Below, piece after piece: positions 55,680-64,000 of a DNA stretch of 64,000 nucleotides. Position numbers and translations under genes: made by a program. The notes beneath the pieces are model-generated. The model saw nothing but the letters and a program-made list of their open reading frames with translations. It was not told where the DNA came from and did not search any database. The first letter of the stretch is position 1; each line of letters starts with the position of its first letter. Location of the stretch: NCBI GenBank assembly GCA_001567185.1, contig LNFR01000052.1:1-64000 (forward strand), in the 5' to 3' direction. The stretch is from Bacteroidetes bacterium OLB12 (GTDB lineage: Bacteria > Bacteroidota > Bacteroidia > Cytophagales > Cyclobacteriaceae).

Positions 55680-56576
55680 ATGAAATCGATGAAAAAACTA
55701 ATTGTTATTGTTGGCCCAACCGCGGTTGGTAAAACGGCACTGGCTATCCGGCTGGCTCAATTCCTTCAAACCGAGATTATTTCGGCCGACTCGCGCCAGA
55801 TTTACCGGGAGCTGGAAATTGGCACGGCAAAACCCAGCCCGGCCGAACTGCAACAGGTTAAACATCATTTCATTAATACACATTCAATTACTGACGATTA
55901 CGATGCCGGAGCTTACGGTCGCGATGCACTCGCCCTTATTCATTCATTGTTTCAACACCACAACCACCTGATACTTTGTGGAGGCTCTGGTTTGTATGTG
56001 AAGGCTGTGCTGGAGGGTTTTGATGAAATGCCGCCCGTACCGGAAGGCATGCGGGAAGCAATTATTGCTGAATACGAAACGCATGGATTGGCATGGCTTC
56101 AAACCCAGGTAAAGGAGGTTGATCCGGACTATTTTGATGTAGTGGATAGCCAGAATCCGCACCGGCTAATCCGCGCCTTGGAATTGTACCGGGCCTGGCA
56201 AAAGCCGATGCATGAACTGCGCAAACAAAAGAAACTGGAACATCCGTTTCAGATTGTAAAAATAGGATTGGAGGTGGAACGGGAAGAACTCTATAATCGC
56301 ATTGATACGCGCATGGATGCCATGATTGCGGAAGGGTTGTTTGAAGAAGCAGAAAAGTTTTACCCATTCCGGCATCTGAATGCTTTGCAAACAGTAGGCT
56401 ATCGCGAAATTTTTGGGTTGATGGATGGGCTGTATGATAAAGAAGAAGCGATTAGGCTGTTGAAGCGCAACTCAAGGCATTATGCCAAACGGCAGTTAAC
56501 CTGGTTTAAAAAAGATATGGATACGAAATGGTTCAGGCCAGATCAGTTTGATGAAATTATCGCCCACCTGGAGTAA
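55680..56576 (+). CDS. miaA: tRNA dimethylallyltransferase
   Basis: Adds an isopentenyl group to A37 of tRNAs reading UNN codons. The 298-residue protein has the P-loop IVGPTAVGKTALA, the SADSRQIYRELEIGTAKP signature, DYDAGAYGRDA, and GGSGLYVKAVLEG. Start ATG 55680 or the second ATG at 55689, which gives the more typical MKKLIVIVGPT; the ribosome-site evidence does not decide. Confidence 0.95.
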   Translation: MKSMKKLIVIVGPTAVGKTALAIRLAQFLQTEIISADSRQIYRELEIGTAKPSPAELQQVKHHFINTHSITDDYDAGAYGRDALALIHSLFQHHNHLILCGGSGLYVKAVLEGFDEMPPVPEGMREAIIAEYETHGLAWLQTQVKEVDPDYFDVVDSQNPHRLIRALELYRAWQKPMHELRKQKKLEHPFQIVKIGLEVEREELYNRIDTRMDAMIAEGLFEEAEKFYPFRHLNALQTVGYREIFGLMDGLYDKEEAIRLLKRNSRHYAKRQLTWFKKDMDTKWFRPDQFDEIIAHLE

Positions 56577-56630
56577 ATATTTAAACAAGATTACTTACGG
56601 CCTACTTCCAACTGCCTATTTTTGTTTATT

Positions 56631-57932
56631 ATGACTAAGCGCGTGCTCATTATTACCTACTATTGGCCACCCTCCGGGGGAAGTGGTGTGCAGCGTTGGC
56701 TAAAGTTTGTAAAGTATCTTTCTCAAAAAGGTTGGGAGCCTTACGTCTTTACTCCCGAAAATCCACACTTCGCTATTCAGGATGCCTCGTTGTTGAAAGA
56801 TGTGCCACCTCCGGTTGAAGTAATCCGCTTTCCGATCTGGGAGCCCTATCGATTATTTAACCGGCTTACTTCCATTTTTTCAGGTAAGAAAGTAGAGCAA
56901 GTTGATTTTGTTGCTACGGAAAGGAGAAGCTGGTTCCAAAATTTTGGAATGTGGGTGCGCGGAAATTTTTTTATTCCCGATGCACGAAAGTTTTGGATAA
57001 AACCATCAGTTGAATACCTGATTGATTTTGTGCAACGAAATAAAATTGATAAAATAATAACCACCGGTCCTCCCCACAGCATCCACTTGATCGGGAGAAA
57101 TCTTAAAAGAAAAAATGCGGCTTTAAAATGGGTTGCCGATTTTCGCGATCCGTGGAGTGAGTGGGATCTTTTGGATACGCTGCACTTGTCGGCATGGGCC
57201 AGGCAGCGCCACAAAAAAATGGAAGGCACAGTATTGCAAGAGGCCGACCTGGTGTTAACGGTTACACCGTATTACGTTAAGCAGTTAATGCAATTGGGTG
57301 GAAAAAATGTGCACCTGATAACCAATGGATTTGATGAAGAAGATTTTAAATCTGTTGAACATCAGCGTACCGGTAAATTTACTATCCGTCATATTGGTGG
57401 AGTTGATGAATTGCGCGATCCAAGACCTGCTATGTTGGCCCTCAAACAACTTTGTATTGAACAAACCGATTTTAGTCAATCTGTTTGTGTGGAGTTTGTT
57501 GGCTCCGTAAATGCTGCATTCAAAAAATTTGTGGAGGAAGATAACGTGTTGGCATCGCATGTAACTTTTGTGAACCAGCTTGCACACAGCGAGTTGTTGA
57601 AACTGTACGGAAGCACCGATGTGCTTTTGCTGGTGCTGGCCCATGCAGCTCATGCGTCCGGAAATATACCGGGCAAATTGTTTGAATACCTGGCTTCCGG
57701 TAACGAAATAATTGGTGTGGGTGTGGCCGAGGGCGATTCTGCAACTATTTTAAGGCAGGCGGGAGTCGGTATGGTGTATGATCCTGCCGATGGGCAAGGT
57801 CTTCAGCAAGCCTTTCTCAACTGTTTTGCAAATTGGAAGGCAGCTATAAAACCAAATGCTAAGTCGCTGTCAAAATATTCGCGCAGGGAATTGACGGATA
57901 CCCTGATCTCGTTGCTTGAAAAACTTGATTGA
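56631..57932 (+). CDS. Glycosyltransferase (GT4-like)
   Basis: 433-residue GT-B fold enzyme. It starts MTKRVLIITYYWPPSGGSGV, the usual donor/acceptor cleft loop, has ADFRDPWSEWD and ADLVLTVTPYYVKQL in the middle, and a C-terminal half with GKLFEYLASGNEIIGVG, the glutamate-containing nucleotide-sugar motif. Sugar and acceptor cannot be read from sequence. The ATG at 56631 is preferred over the in-frame TTG at 56622. It is the first of the polysaccharide genes and ends base-to-base against the convergent flippase gene. Confidence 0.88.
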   Translation: MTKRVLIITYYWPPSGGSGVQRWLKFVKYLSQKGWEPYVFTPENPHFAIQDASLLKDVPPPVEVIRFPIWEPYRLFNRLTSIFSGKKVEQVDFVATERRSWFQNFGMWVRGNFFIPDARKFWIKPSVEYLIDFVQRNKIDKIITTGPPHSIHLIGRNLKRKNAALKWVADFRDPWSEWDLLDTLHLSAWARQRHKKMEGTVLQEADLVLTVTPYYVKQLMQLGGKNVHLITNGFDEEDFKSVEHQRTGKFTIRHIGGVDELRDPRPAMLALKQLCIEQTDFSQSVCVEFVGSVNAAFKKFVEEDNVLASHVTFVNQLAHSELLKLYGSTDVLLLVLAHAAHASGNIPGKLFEYLASGNEIIGVGVAEGDSATILRQAGVGMVYDPADGQGLQQAFLNCFANWKAAIKPNAKSLSKYSRRELTDTLISLLEKLD

Positions 57933-59427
57933 TTATTTTTTGCGGCCAATCCCAAAGCGATTGAGTTGTTTTAACAGAAACTCGTTCCCGTCTGGTGTAG
58001 CTTTCGAATAAAAAATCAGTAGAGAGAATAGTATGGTGATGGTTGCGGAGCGAAGGACAATGTCAACAATTGTATTTTCAAATGTTGGAATGAATAGGTT
58101 TAATCCAATCATGATCGCAGCAATAATCAGCACTTTCAGGGAGTTCCAGTCAAAGGGCTGTATCTTTAGTTTATACCAGATGAAGAAGTATTTCAGAACA
58201 TTGAATGAAATCAGCGCCAGTGCAGAACCCATTGCAGCACCGTTGATTCCGTAAACCGGAATCAGGATGTTGTTACTCACAATCACGATAACGGCCAGCA
58301 AGGTGAGTAACAAGATATTGAATGCATAGTATTTTGAGAGCACAATAATCTCACTGCTGGGACCAAACAACATATCCACCAACTTGCCAAACCCAATTAT
58401 AATCACGACCCACTTTCCGGCCTCGTAAATTTCCTGTTTCGGTATAAGCGAAAAGATATTATCGAGATTAATGTACACACCAATCAGCAACAAAGCCCCA
58501 ATAATAAACTGGTTGATAGCAGTTTTTTGGTAAATCGTTTTTATATCAGCCAGATCATTTTTCTCGAAGGCCCGGGCAATCAAGGGCATGGCTACCTGGC
58601 TTAAAGCTCTTTTTGGAATTTCAATAATGGTTGCCATATAAAATGCCGTGGTATAAACCGCATTGGCGGCCAGGCCCAACATGCCCGATACCATCATACT
58701 ATCCACTTTGCCAATCAGGATCATACCTGCCGTGCCCGCAAAACTCAATGAACTGAAAATTACCAGCGATTTTATCTTATCTCCTGGTATGGCCTCAGGT
58801 TAAAAGTGAATGAAAACTTTTGAAGGAAAATGAGATAACCCACCAGCAGCAACAAACAAAACAGATAGCCCAGTACCGTGCCAACAATAAATTGATTGTA
58901 GGTATATAACCTTGAAAATAGGCAAGCACCAATAGCGCCAGCATGAGTCTTACCACAATTTCGCGCAGCAGGCTGGGAAAGATCATTTTTAATAATGAAC
59001 GCGAATATGCTTCCAGCAATGAAGTGATTAATAAAATCAAAGTAAGCCATAGAACTATAGACGCATACTGAATGATTTCACTAGCATTGGCTTGAAAGTA
59101 AGAAAGAATGTTTCCTTCAAATAATTTGAAGGTGATAAAGAAAATAGCGAATCCACTTAAGGCAAGTAGCGTAATCAGGCTGATAAAACCGGCCTCGGTA
59201 GTTTTGTCTTTTACCAGTTGCGGATAAAACCTGAAAATGCTTTGGGCTAATCCAAATGTAGCAAATGGTGCCAGCAGAATGGCAGCATCCTGAATGGTGC
59301 GAAGCAAACCCACTTGCTCCGGTTCCAGAAATTTTGGGAACAGGTACAATAAATTGATATAACCAATTACCGCCCCGGCATAGGAAATAATAGTGGTGTA
59401 AATGCTTTGGCGGATGACGAGGCCCAT
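57933..59427 (-). CDS. Polysaccharide flippase (Wzx/MATE-like), frame broken twice
   Basis: About 498 residues and 12-14 membrane segments are expected. The first frame (MGLVIRQSIYTTIISYAGA to YFQGYIP) runs to about 58908; the second carries YNQFIVGTVLGYLFCLLLLV to FTFNLRP at about 58800; the third carries IPGDKIKSLVIFSSLSFAG to the end (LNRFGIGRKK). One missing C near 58909 and one missing base near 58796 join them. The family moves lipid-linked sugar repeats across the inner membrane. The ATG overlaps the stop of the ATPase gene (TAATG), and its first codons are duplicated upstream of that gene. Confidence 0.85.
59392..59421. repeat. 30-bp direct repeat, copy in flippase start
   Basis: AGTGGTGTAAATGCTTTGGC and the following CGGATGACGAG match 60663-60692 with one mismatch. 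On the minus strand it encodes codons 3-12 of the flippase (LVIRQSIYTT). Confidence 0.88.
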
Positions 59428-60551
59428 TATGAAATAAACGGTTGGTAGTTGTGAGGAGTGATTACGCGATGTTCGCTTTCAGGATAGGCATTTGTAAATG
59501 TTGTCGGGGCTTTCTCTTTTTTTACGGTTCCCCATTTAAATTCGAAAGTATAAAGTTTGCCATCCCGTTCTTCGATGTAATCAATTTCTTGTTGTTGCTT
59601 GGTTCTCCAAAAAAACTTATTCGACCAAAGATTTGTGTAACTCGTAAATTTCAGACGCTCGGTTAGAATAAAATTCTCCCAAAGAGAACCAATATCCTTC
59701 CTGAGTTCTGCTGGTTGAAAGTTGGCGATAATAGCATTACGCACCCCGTTGTCATAAAAATAAATCTTACGGCTTTTCTTCAGTTCATTTCTAAGGTTTC
59801 GGCTAAAAGAAGGCAACCTGTAAACCACCATTGTTTTTTCCAGTAAATCGATGTACCGGCTTACGGTTTGCGGATCGGATTTAACCAGATCAGCTATCTC
59901 GTTGTAGCTTACTTCAGAACCAATTTGAAGGCTTAATGCCTGAAGTATTTTTTCAATAACCTCCGGTTTTCTAACATCTTTAAACGAGAAAAGATCTTTA
60001 TATAGATAGCTGTCAGTAAGATTTTTCAGGATGCTTTTTTCTGAGCCGGGATTATTGACAACATCCGGATACATTCCATAAATCAAACGTGTGGTTAATA
60101 ACCTGTTCTCTTCCAGAAAAGAGTTGTGTTCAATTAATTCGGCCATCGACAACGGGTACATAATGAACTCCCATTTTCTACCTGTCAATGGCTCGTTGAT
60201 TTCATTGGCTAGCTCAAGCGCGGATGAGCCTGAAACAATTAACTGCACAGATGTAAGCTGATCGAGAATGAGCTTGAGGCTCAGGCCAATGTTTTTTACC
60301 CGTTGTGCTTCATCTATAATCACTAATGTATGGTTGCCTATTAGTGCTTTAAGCTCGGTAGAAGTCTTGTTAAAAAGTAAGGTCCGCATATCGGGTTCAT
60401 CGCAGTTGATAAATAATACCTTGTTGCGCCATTTCTCCGAAATGCTCTTCAACAGGGTAGTTTTACCCACCTGGCGCGCCCCAATTACAATTACGGCTTT
60501 TCCTGCGCTTAAGTGCGATTTTACCAATATTTCCAGCTTTCTTGCGATCAT
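59427..60551 (-). CDS. AAA_14 / DUF4143 ATPase
   Basis: 374 residues: an N-terminal AAA+ domain with Walker A GARQVGKTTLL (about 24-34), Walker B LVIIDEAQRV and sensor region VSGSSALEL, then a winged-helix part (YNEIADLVKSDPQTVSRYID) and a C-terminal DUF4143 nuclease-like domain (ENFILTERLKF, EIDYIEERDGKLYTFEFKWG, similar to the E..D..E.K core of PD-(D/E)XK folds). Such ATPases are very numerous in Bacteroidota and archaea; their role is unknown. The gene sits inside a polysaccharide operon between exact repeats, and a 34-bp palindrome covers its start codon. Confidence 0.9.
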   Translation of the reverse strand: MIARKLEILVKSHLSAGKAVIVIGARQVGKTTLLKSISEKWRNKVLFINCDEPDMRTLLFNKTSTELKALIGNHTLVIIDEAQRVKNIGLSLKLILDQLTSVQLIVSGSSALELANEINEPLTGRKWEFIMYPLSMAELIEHNSFLEENRLLTTRLIYGMYPDVVNNPGSEKSILKNLTDSYLYKDLFSFKDVRKPEVIEKILQALSLQIGSEVSYNEIADLVKSDPQTVSRYIDLLEKTMVVYRLPSFSRNLRNELKKSRKIYFYDNGVRNAIIANFQPAELRKDIGSLWENFILTERLKFTSYTNLWSNKFFWRTKQQQEIDYIEERDGKLYTFEFKWGTVKKEKAPTTFTNAYPESEHRVITPHNYQPFIS

Positions 60552-60583
60552 AATCCTATAAAGTTATAACTTTTTTGGATTAT
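60550..60583 (-). promoter_or_regulatory. 34-bp interrupted palindrome at ATPase start
   Basis: Outer arms ATAATCC and GGATTAT lie symmetrically, three bases from each side of a perfect 14-bp palindrome AAAGTTATAACTTT. The element touches the ATPase ATG (60549-60551). Symmetry and position suggest an operator for a dimeric regulator, possibly the ATPase itself through its winged helix, but that is inference. Confidence 0.6.
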
Positions 60584-60662
60584 AATCTTTAAAAAGTCAT
60601 GAAGTGCGCTTATTAGAAATTCAAGGAAGCATGTGCAGCAAAATTGGAGAAACAAATTGCCG

Positions 60663-60692
60663 AGTAGTGTAAATGCTTTGGCGGATGACGAG
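60663..60692. repeat. 30-bp direct repeat, upstream copy (relic of flippase start)
   Basis: Same 30 bases as 59392-59421 with one mismatch. It is preceded, in reading direction, by an ATG at 60697, 22 bases after the methyltransferase stop, where a flippase start would be expected in an uninterrupted operon; ATGAGCTCGTC here parallels ATGGGCCTCGTC at 59427, one base shorter. Confidence 0.85.
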
Positions 60693-60718
60693 CTCATGAG
60701 TCTTGCTTGTGTTATCTT

Positions 60719-61252
60719 TTAGCTTCTACAATATAATACCTGGGGGGTAATATATCGCAGCAACGGACGAACACCGAACACTCCGGTGGGTGAAGTCCAT
60801 TTTTCTGAACGAACTATTTGCCAACCGCTTTTTTCCAATAACCAATCAAACTGCCAGTCTTCAAATTCATGAAAGTGTTGATCCCATCGATCATTTTTAT
60901 TGCGATAGGCTCTGGCAAACCAGAGTGACAAGGGGATGCTTGCATATAATCGTTTTGCCTGCAGATTTTTTAAAACTCCCATTGGATTAATGAGATGCTC
61001 AAGAATTTCAAATGCAAAGGCAGTTTCCGTATTAAATTCACCAACAGATTCAGGATAGATATCCAGATCTTCCCCTTTTGTATTGACTATCGCGTATCCT
61101 GCTTGTTCGAATAGTTTTGAAAGCGGATTGGTTATGCCAATGTCTAGCACCTTACTGCCAGTTGGCAAGGTTTGCTTTACAAAAGCAAGAGTTCTTGTAT
61201 AACGCCTGCTTAATGTTTTATTGCTAAGACTATAGCTTTCAGTAGAATCCAT
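60719..61252 (-). CDS. Class I SAM-dependent methyltransferase
   Basis: 177 residues with the SAM-binding loop GSKVLDIGITNPLSKLFEQ (motif I, about 33-50), acidic loop GEDLDIYPE, and the AFAFEILEHLINP motif typical of Methyltransf_11/23 proteins. Probably modifies a sugar or lipid intermediate of the surface polysaccharide made by its neighbours. The start lies directly after the glycosyltransferase stop. Confidence 0.82.
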   Translation of the reverse strand: MDSTESYSLSNKTLSRRYTRTLAFVKQTLPTGSKVLDIGITNPLSKLFEQAGYAIVNTKGEDLDIYPESVGEFNTETAFAFEILEHLINPMGVLKNLQAKRLYASIPLSLWFARAYRNKNDRWDQHFHEFEDWQFDWLLEKSGWQIVRSEKWTSPTGVFGVRPLLRYITPQVLYCRS

Positions 61253-61253
61253 T

Positions 61254-62469
61254 TTAATACTTGTTGTAGATATTCAAAAGTGCTTCTTGCTCGTGTTCCC
61301 AATTATAGTTTCCTTCCAGAGTTGCTTTTCTGCCATTAGCACCCAACGTAGCACACTGTGCTTTATCCGCATAGAGTTGATTGACTTTTTGTGCGAAATC
61401 CTTTTCATCGCCAGCCGTAAATACCAGGCCGCTGTTGCATGATTCAACTACTCGCTTTAACGGAGCACTTGAACTTACCAGTATGGGTTTGCCAGTCATC
61501 ATCCCCTGAAACAATTTATGGGGAATCGTATGATCTGTATGACCATTCGATTGATGAGGAATCACATTCACATCGGCCAGCGACATATAAGAGAAAAACT
61601 TACTAAAAGGCTGGTAACCCAGAAAGTGAACATTGCTTAGTTTACGCTCAGCAACCAATTGTTGCAAATTCTGCATTACGGCATTACTTCCAAAGCCTAC
61701 AATTACCAGGTGAATATTTTCAGGATTGCTCACATGGCTCATTCCTTTAATTGCCACATCCACGCCACGATGCGGGCCAATGCCACCAGAATAAACTAAT
61801 AAAAACTTGCCTTTCAGGTCTTGATACACCGTGGCGTCCAAGGGTTGCTCAAGAAAGGATTTTTCTTCGGTGTTGGAAACCACTACAACCTTGTCAGGAT
61901 TAAAATCATATTCCTTTACCAACCTGGCTTTCATTTCATCCACCACGGCAATCAATGTGTCTGAATCTTCACATGCTTTTTTCTCCCATTTAGTCCAGCG
62001 ATCCGGATTCATGAAAAGATAATTTTTAAGACGTACAAAGGGGTTGGTTTTCCACGTGAACCAGGTGCGGAGTGCTTCCGGATAATTTTCATGCATGTCG
62101 GCAATTACCTTCAGCGAAAATTCTTTTTTAAGGGCAAGGGCAGTTCCTACCAGGGGCAGGTCATGCACATGCACTAAGTTGATTTGTTCATTTTTTAAAA
62201 TGGTTCTCATGGCCGCTTTAAACTTTGGATGAACGAAAGTCATGGACATGATCACATCCCAAAATGCCAGTTGGTAATTATTTTTTCCTGCATCAATGCG
62301 ATGCACCTGGATTCCCTCCACGAGTTCAGAAGTGGTCTCACCTTTTTTTTCGTCTTAAACAGAGCAGATGTACCTGATGGCCGGCCCTCAGTAATGAACC
62401 TGTTTCCTTTTTAATACGAACATCGGCCGGGTAAGGCGCGTTGAGCAGCATGAGAACTTTAGTAGGCAC
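61254..62469 (-). CDS. Glycosyltransferase family 4, frame broken once
   Basis: About 404 residues are expected. The N terminus (GTG 62469 or ATG 62451: LMLLNAPYPADVRIKKETGS, then GHQVHLLCLRRKK) is interrupted at eight A on the coding strand (62343-62350 on the plus strand); with seven, it continues GETTSELVEGIQVHRIDAG into the long remaining frame. The C-terminal GT-B domain has VYSGGIGPHRGVDVAIKGM, FLGYQPFSKFFSYMSLADV and PHKLFQGMMTGKPILVS. Sugar specificity is not evident. Divergent from the 2-epimerase gene. Confidence 0.85.
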
Positions 62470-62574
62470 AATTACTTTTTCGGCAAAGAAACACAATCGG
62501 GGTGAAGAATTTTAATAAACCAGTAAATCAATGCTTTGTATTATCCTTGATTTTTGCCAGGCATGCAAATAGGC

Positions 62575-62615
62575 ATCCTTGAAAAAGTCAAATGCTATTT
62601 GAAATTTTCAAGGAT
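62575..62615. promoter_or_regulatory. Long hairpin upstream of the 2-epimerase gene
   Basis: ATCCTTGAAAA (62575-62585) pairs with TTTTCAAGGAT (62605-62615); inside, TCAAAT (62588-62593) pairs with ATTTGA (62597-62602) around GCT, leaving a 2x2 internal loop. No T-run follows. It lies in the 335-base gap (62470-62804) between divergent genes; apart from it I see nothing there. It could be a leader structure or a protein-binding site. Confidence 0.5.
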
Positions 62616-62804
62616 GGGTGTACGCAGCGTGAGTGTGGGAATTTTTATCAAAAAATATTTACCAATGCTCAGGTAAACTTACCTTTGCAACGATTTAATG
62701 CAGCGTTTAAGTTTCACCGATTGAAAAGCGTCCTCTATTGTCACGAACCATCAACTAACAAACGACTTGGCCAGTGTCTTTGCACCACAAATATTGTTAA
62801 GCGT

Positions 62805-63893
62805 ATGAGAATTACCCTGATAGCCGGAGCCCGGCCTAACTTTATGAAAATAGCACCCATTATCCGGGCTATTGAGCGGGCACAGAAAGATGGCTATAAA
62901 CTGGACTACCGGCTGGTACACACCGGCCAGCATTATGACGACCGGCTGAGTAAAATCTTTTTTGAACAGTTACAAATACCCGCTGCACATGTTAACCTGG
63001 GGGCAGGATCCGGTACACAGGCCGAACAAACGGCCCGCATCATGATTGAGTTTGAAAAAGACCTGCTCTCCAATCCTACAAACCTTGTAATTGTGGTGGG
63101 CGATGTAACCTCTACCATGGCCTGCACCATTGTGGCCAAAAAACTCAACACAAAAGTAGCCCATGTGGAGGGCGGCATTCGTTCGTTTGACATGACTATG
63201 CCCGAAGAGATTAACCGGATTGTTACCGATTCGCTTGCCGATTATTTCTTTACAACCTCGCAGGTGGCAAATGATAACCTCAGGAAATCGGGCGTAAAAG
63301 ATGAGCAGATATTTTTTGTAGGCAATACCATGATCGATACGCTGCTCACACAACTGCCGCGCACAAAGAAGCCTGAATTGTGGCCTGCGTTTGGTTTGCA
63401 ATCCAAAAATTATTTTGTGCTCACACTCCACCGGCCCAGCAATGTGGACGATCCTGAAAAATTTGCAAAGTGGATGCAGGTTTTGGATGATACCGGGTTA
63501 CCCATTGTTTTTCCGGTGCATCCGCGCACTATGAAAAATTTTTCAACGCTTGCGCAGAAGCCAAAAAATATCCGTGCATGCGATCCGCTCAGCTACCTGG
63601 AGTTTATTTATCTGATAAAAGAATCGAAAGCTGTAATTACCGACTCTGGTGGGGTGCAGGAAGAAACTACCGTGTTGGGTGTGCCGTGCCTCACTTTGCG
63701 AAATAATACCGAACGCCCGGAAACAGTAACGGAAGGAACCAACGAGATGATTGGCGATGATTTTACGGCACTTACCAATGCATTGGAAAAAGTAAAGAAA
63801 GGCGAATGGAAGCAGGGAAAAATTCCGCAGTTGTGGGATGGCAGGACTGCCGAAAGAATTGTGCATGAACTTGTGAGAATCGGTGGTAAGTAA
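62805..63893 (+). CDS. wecB: UDP-N-acetylglucosamine 2-epimerase (non-hydrolysing)
   Basis: Interconverts UDP-GlcNAc and UDP-ManNAc, supplying ManNAc-type sugars for surface polymers. The 362-residue GT-B-like protein starts MRITLIAGARPNFMKIAPII, has HTGQHYDDRLS, HVEGGIRSFDMTMPEEINR, LTLHRPSNVDDP and TDSGGVQEETTVLGVPCL, all family signatures. The frame is open back to 62592, but the ATG at 62805 gives the canonical N terminus, so the extension is rejected. Confidence 0.95.
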   Translation: MRITLIAGARPNFMKIAPIIRAIERAQKDGYKLDYRLVHTGQHYDDRLSKIFFEQLQIPAAHVNLGAGSGTQAEQTARIMIEFEKDLLSNPTNLVIVVGDVTSTMACTIVAKKLNTKVAHVEGGIRSFDMTMPEEINRIVTDSLADYFFTTSQVANDNLRKSGVKDEQIFFVGNTMIDTLLTQLPRTKKPELWPAFGLQSKNYFVLTLHRPSNVDDPEKFAKWMQVLDDTGLPIVFPVHPRTMKNFSTLAQKPKNIRACDPLSYLEFIYLIKESKAVITDSGGVQEETTVLGVPCLTLRNNTERPETVTEGTNEMIGDDFTALTNALEKVKKGEWKQGKIPQLWDGRTAERIVHELVRIGGK

Positions 63894-63899
63894 TCGGTA

Positions 63900-63927
63900 A
63901 TCAGTAATCAGTTTGCCGATTACTGAT
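63900..63927. terminator. Possible bidirectional terminator hairpin
   Basis: ATCAGTAATC (63900-63909) pairs with GATTACTGAT (63918-63927) around an 8-base loop, six bases after the epimerase stop and between it and a convergent partial gene. AT-rich and without a T-run, so only a weak candidate. Confidence 0.4.
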
Positions 63928-63948
63928 CACCAACCACCGAATACCGAT

Positions 63949-64000
63949 TTACTTTCCTCCCGAAACCCGCCCCGGATTTGCTTTAAAGAAAATCGGCCCA
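63949..64000 (-). CDS. C-terminal end of an unidentified gene, cut by the window
   Basis: The minus strand is open from the window edge to TAA at 63949-63951 and reads GPIFFKANPGRVSGGK. It is only about 16 residues, but the frame, the hairpin just beyond its stop, and the absence of another explanation fit a convergent gene that continues outside the window. No family can be named. Confidence 0.35.
   Translation of the reverse strand, partial: GPIFFKANPGRVSGGK

Noticed and set aside
62592-62804. Upstream extension of the 2-epimerase
   Set aside because: The frame is open, but the 71 additional residues precede a canonical N terminus (MRITLIAGARPN) and run through the long hairpin.

Overview
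The window is a chromosomal segment of a Bacteroidota bacterium, most likely of the Cytophagales (order-level placement is inference from gene families). The evidence is the division/cell-wall cluster order, a cytochrome b-SdhA-SdhB complex of Bacteroidota type, IPExxxVDY, DUF5916 and head-GIN proteins, AAA_14/DUF4143 ATPases, and frequent TTG/GTG starts with weak Shine-Dalgarno sites.

Layout. 1-950: tail of an unrecognised gene, then a palindrome- and repeat-rich spacer ending in a MraZ operator. 954-16474: complete dcw cluster mraZ-rsmH-ftsL-ftsI-murE-mraY-murD-ftsW-murG-murC-ftsQ-ftsA-ftsZ, tightly packed on the plus strand and closed by a strong terminator. 16809-22420: a small lipoprotein, a truncated Bro-N fragment between two near-identical hairpins, thioredoxin, and a DnaE with a fused N-terminal proofreading exonuclease. 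22830-26240: sdhCAB. 26300-31200: accessory island with three copies of a roughly 350-bp non-coding repeat, an IS3-family element inserted inside one copy, and three unrecognised secreted proteins. 31251-34638: hexuronate/KDG catabolism (uxaA divergent from a KDG kinase and a KDPG aldolase). 34672-46715: purB, a DUF5916 outer-membrane protein, a ferredoxin-type reductase, a head-GIN protein, an outer-membrane operon ending in an uncatalogued 43-aa membrane protein, a MORN-type protein, a BamA/TamA-like barrel and lgt. 46815-50934: nadE and acpP-fabF-rnc. 51044-56576: IPExxxVDY gene, pyk, NFACT protein, MBL hydrolase, miaA. 56631-63893: surface polysaccharide genes (two glycosyltransferases, Wzx-type flippase, methyltransferase, UDP-GlcNAc 2-epimerase) with an ATPase gene inserted between methyltransferase and flippase.

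Two things run through the whole window. First, at least sixteen single-base indels break otherwise well conserved genes, several of them expected to be essential (mraY, ftsQ, acpP, and rnc). Four are one extra base in a run of eight A or T. Residual assembly error is the likeliest cause; transcriptional slippage is the interesting alternative. In this list such genes are given as whole loci with the break described. Second, hairpins with an invariant TTCTT loop but different stems follow accessory genes.

The best candidates for new biology are the AAA_14/DUF4143 ATPase gene, flanked by 30-bp direct repeats that regenerate the start of the flippase gene it sits in front of, and the TTCTT-loop repeat family.
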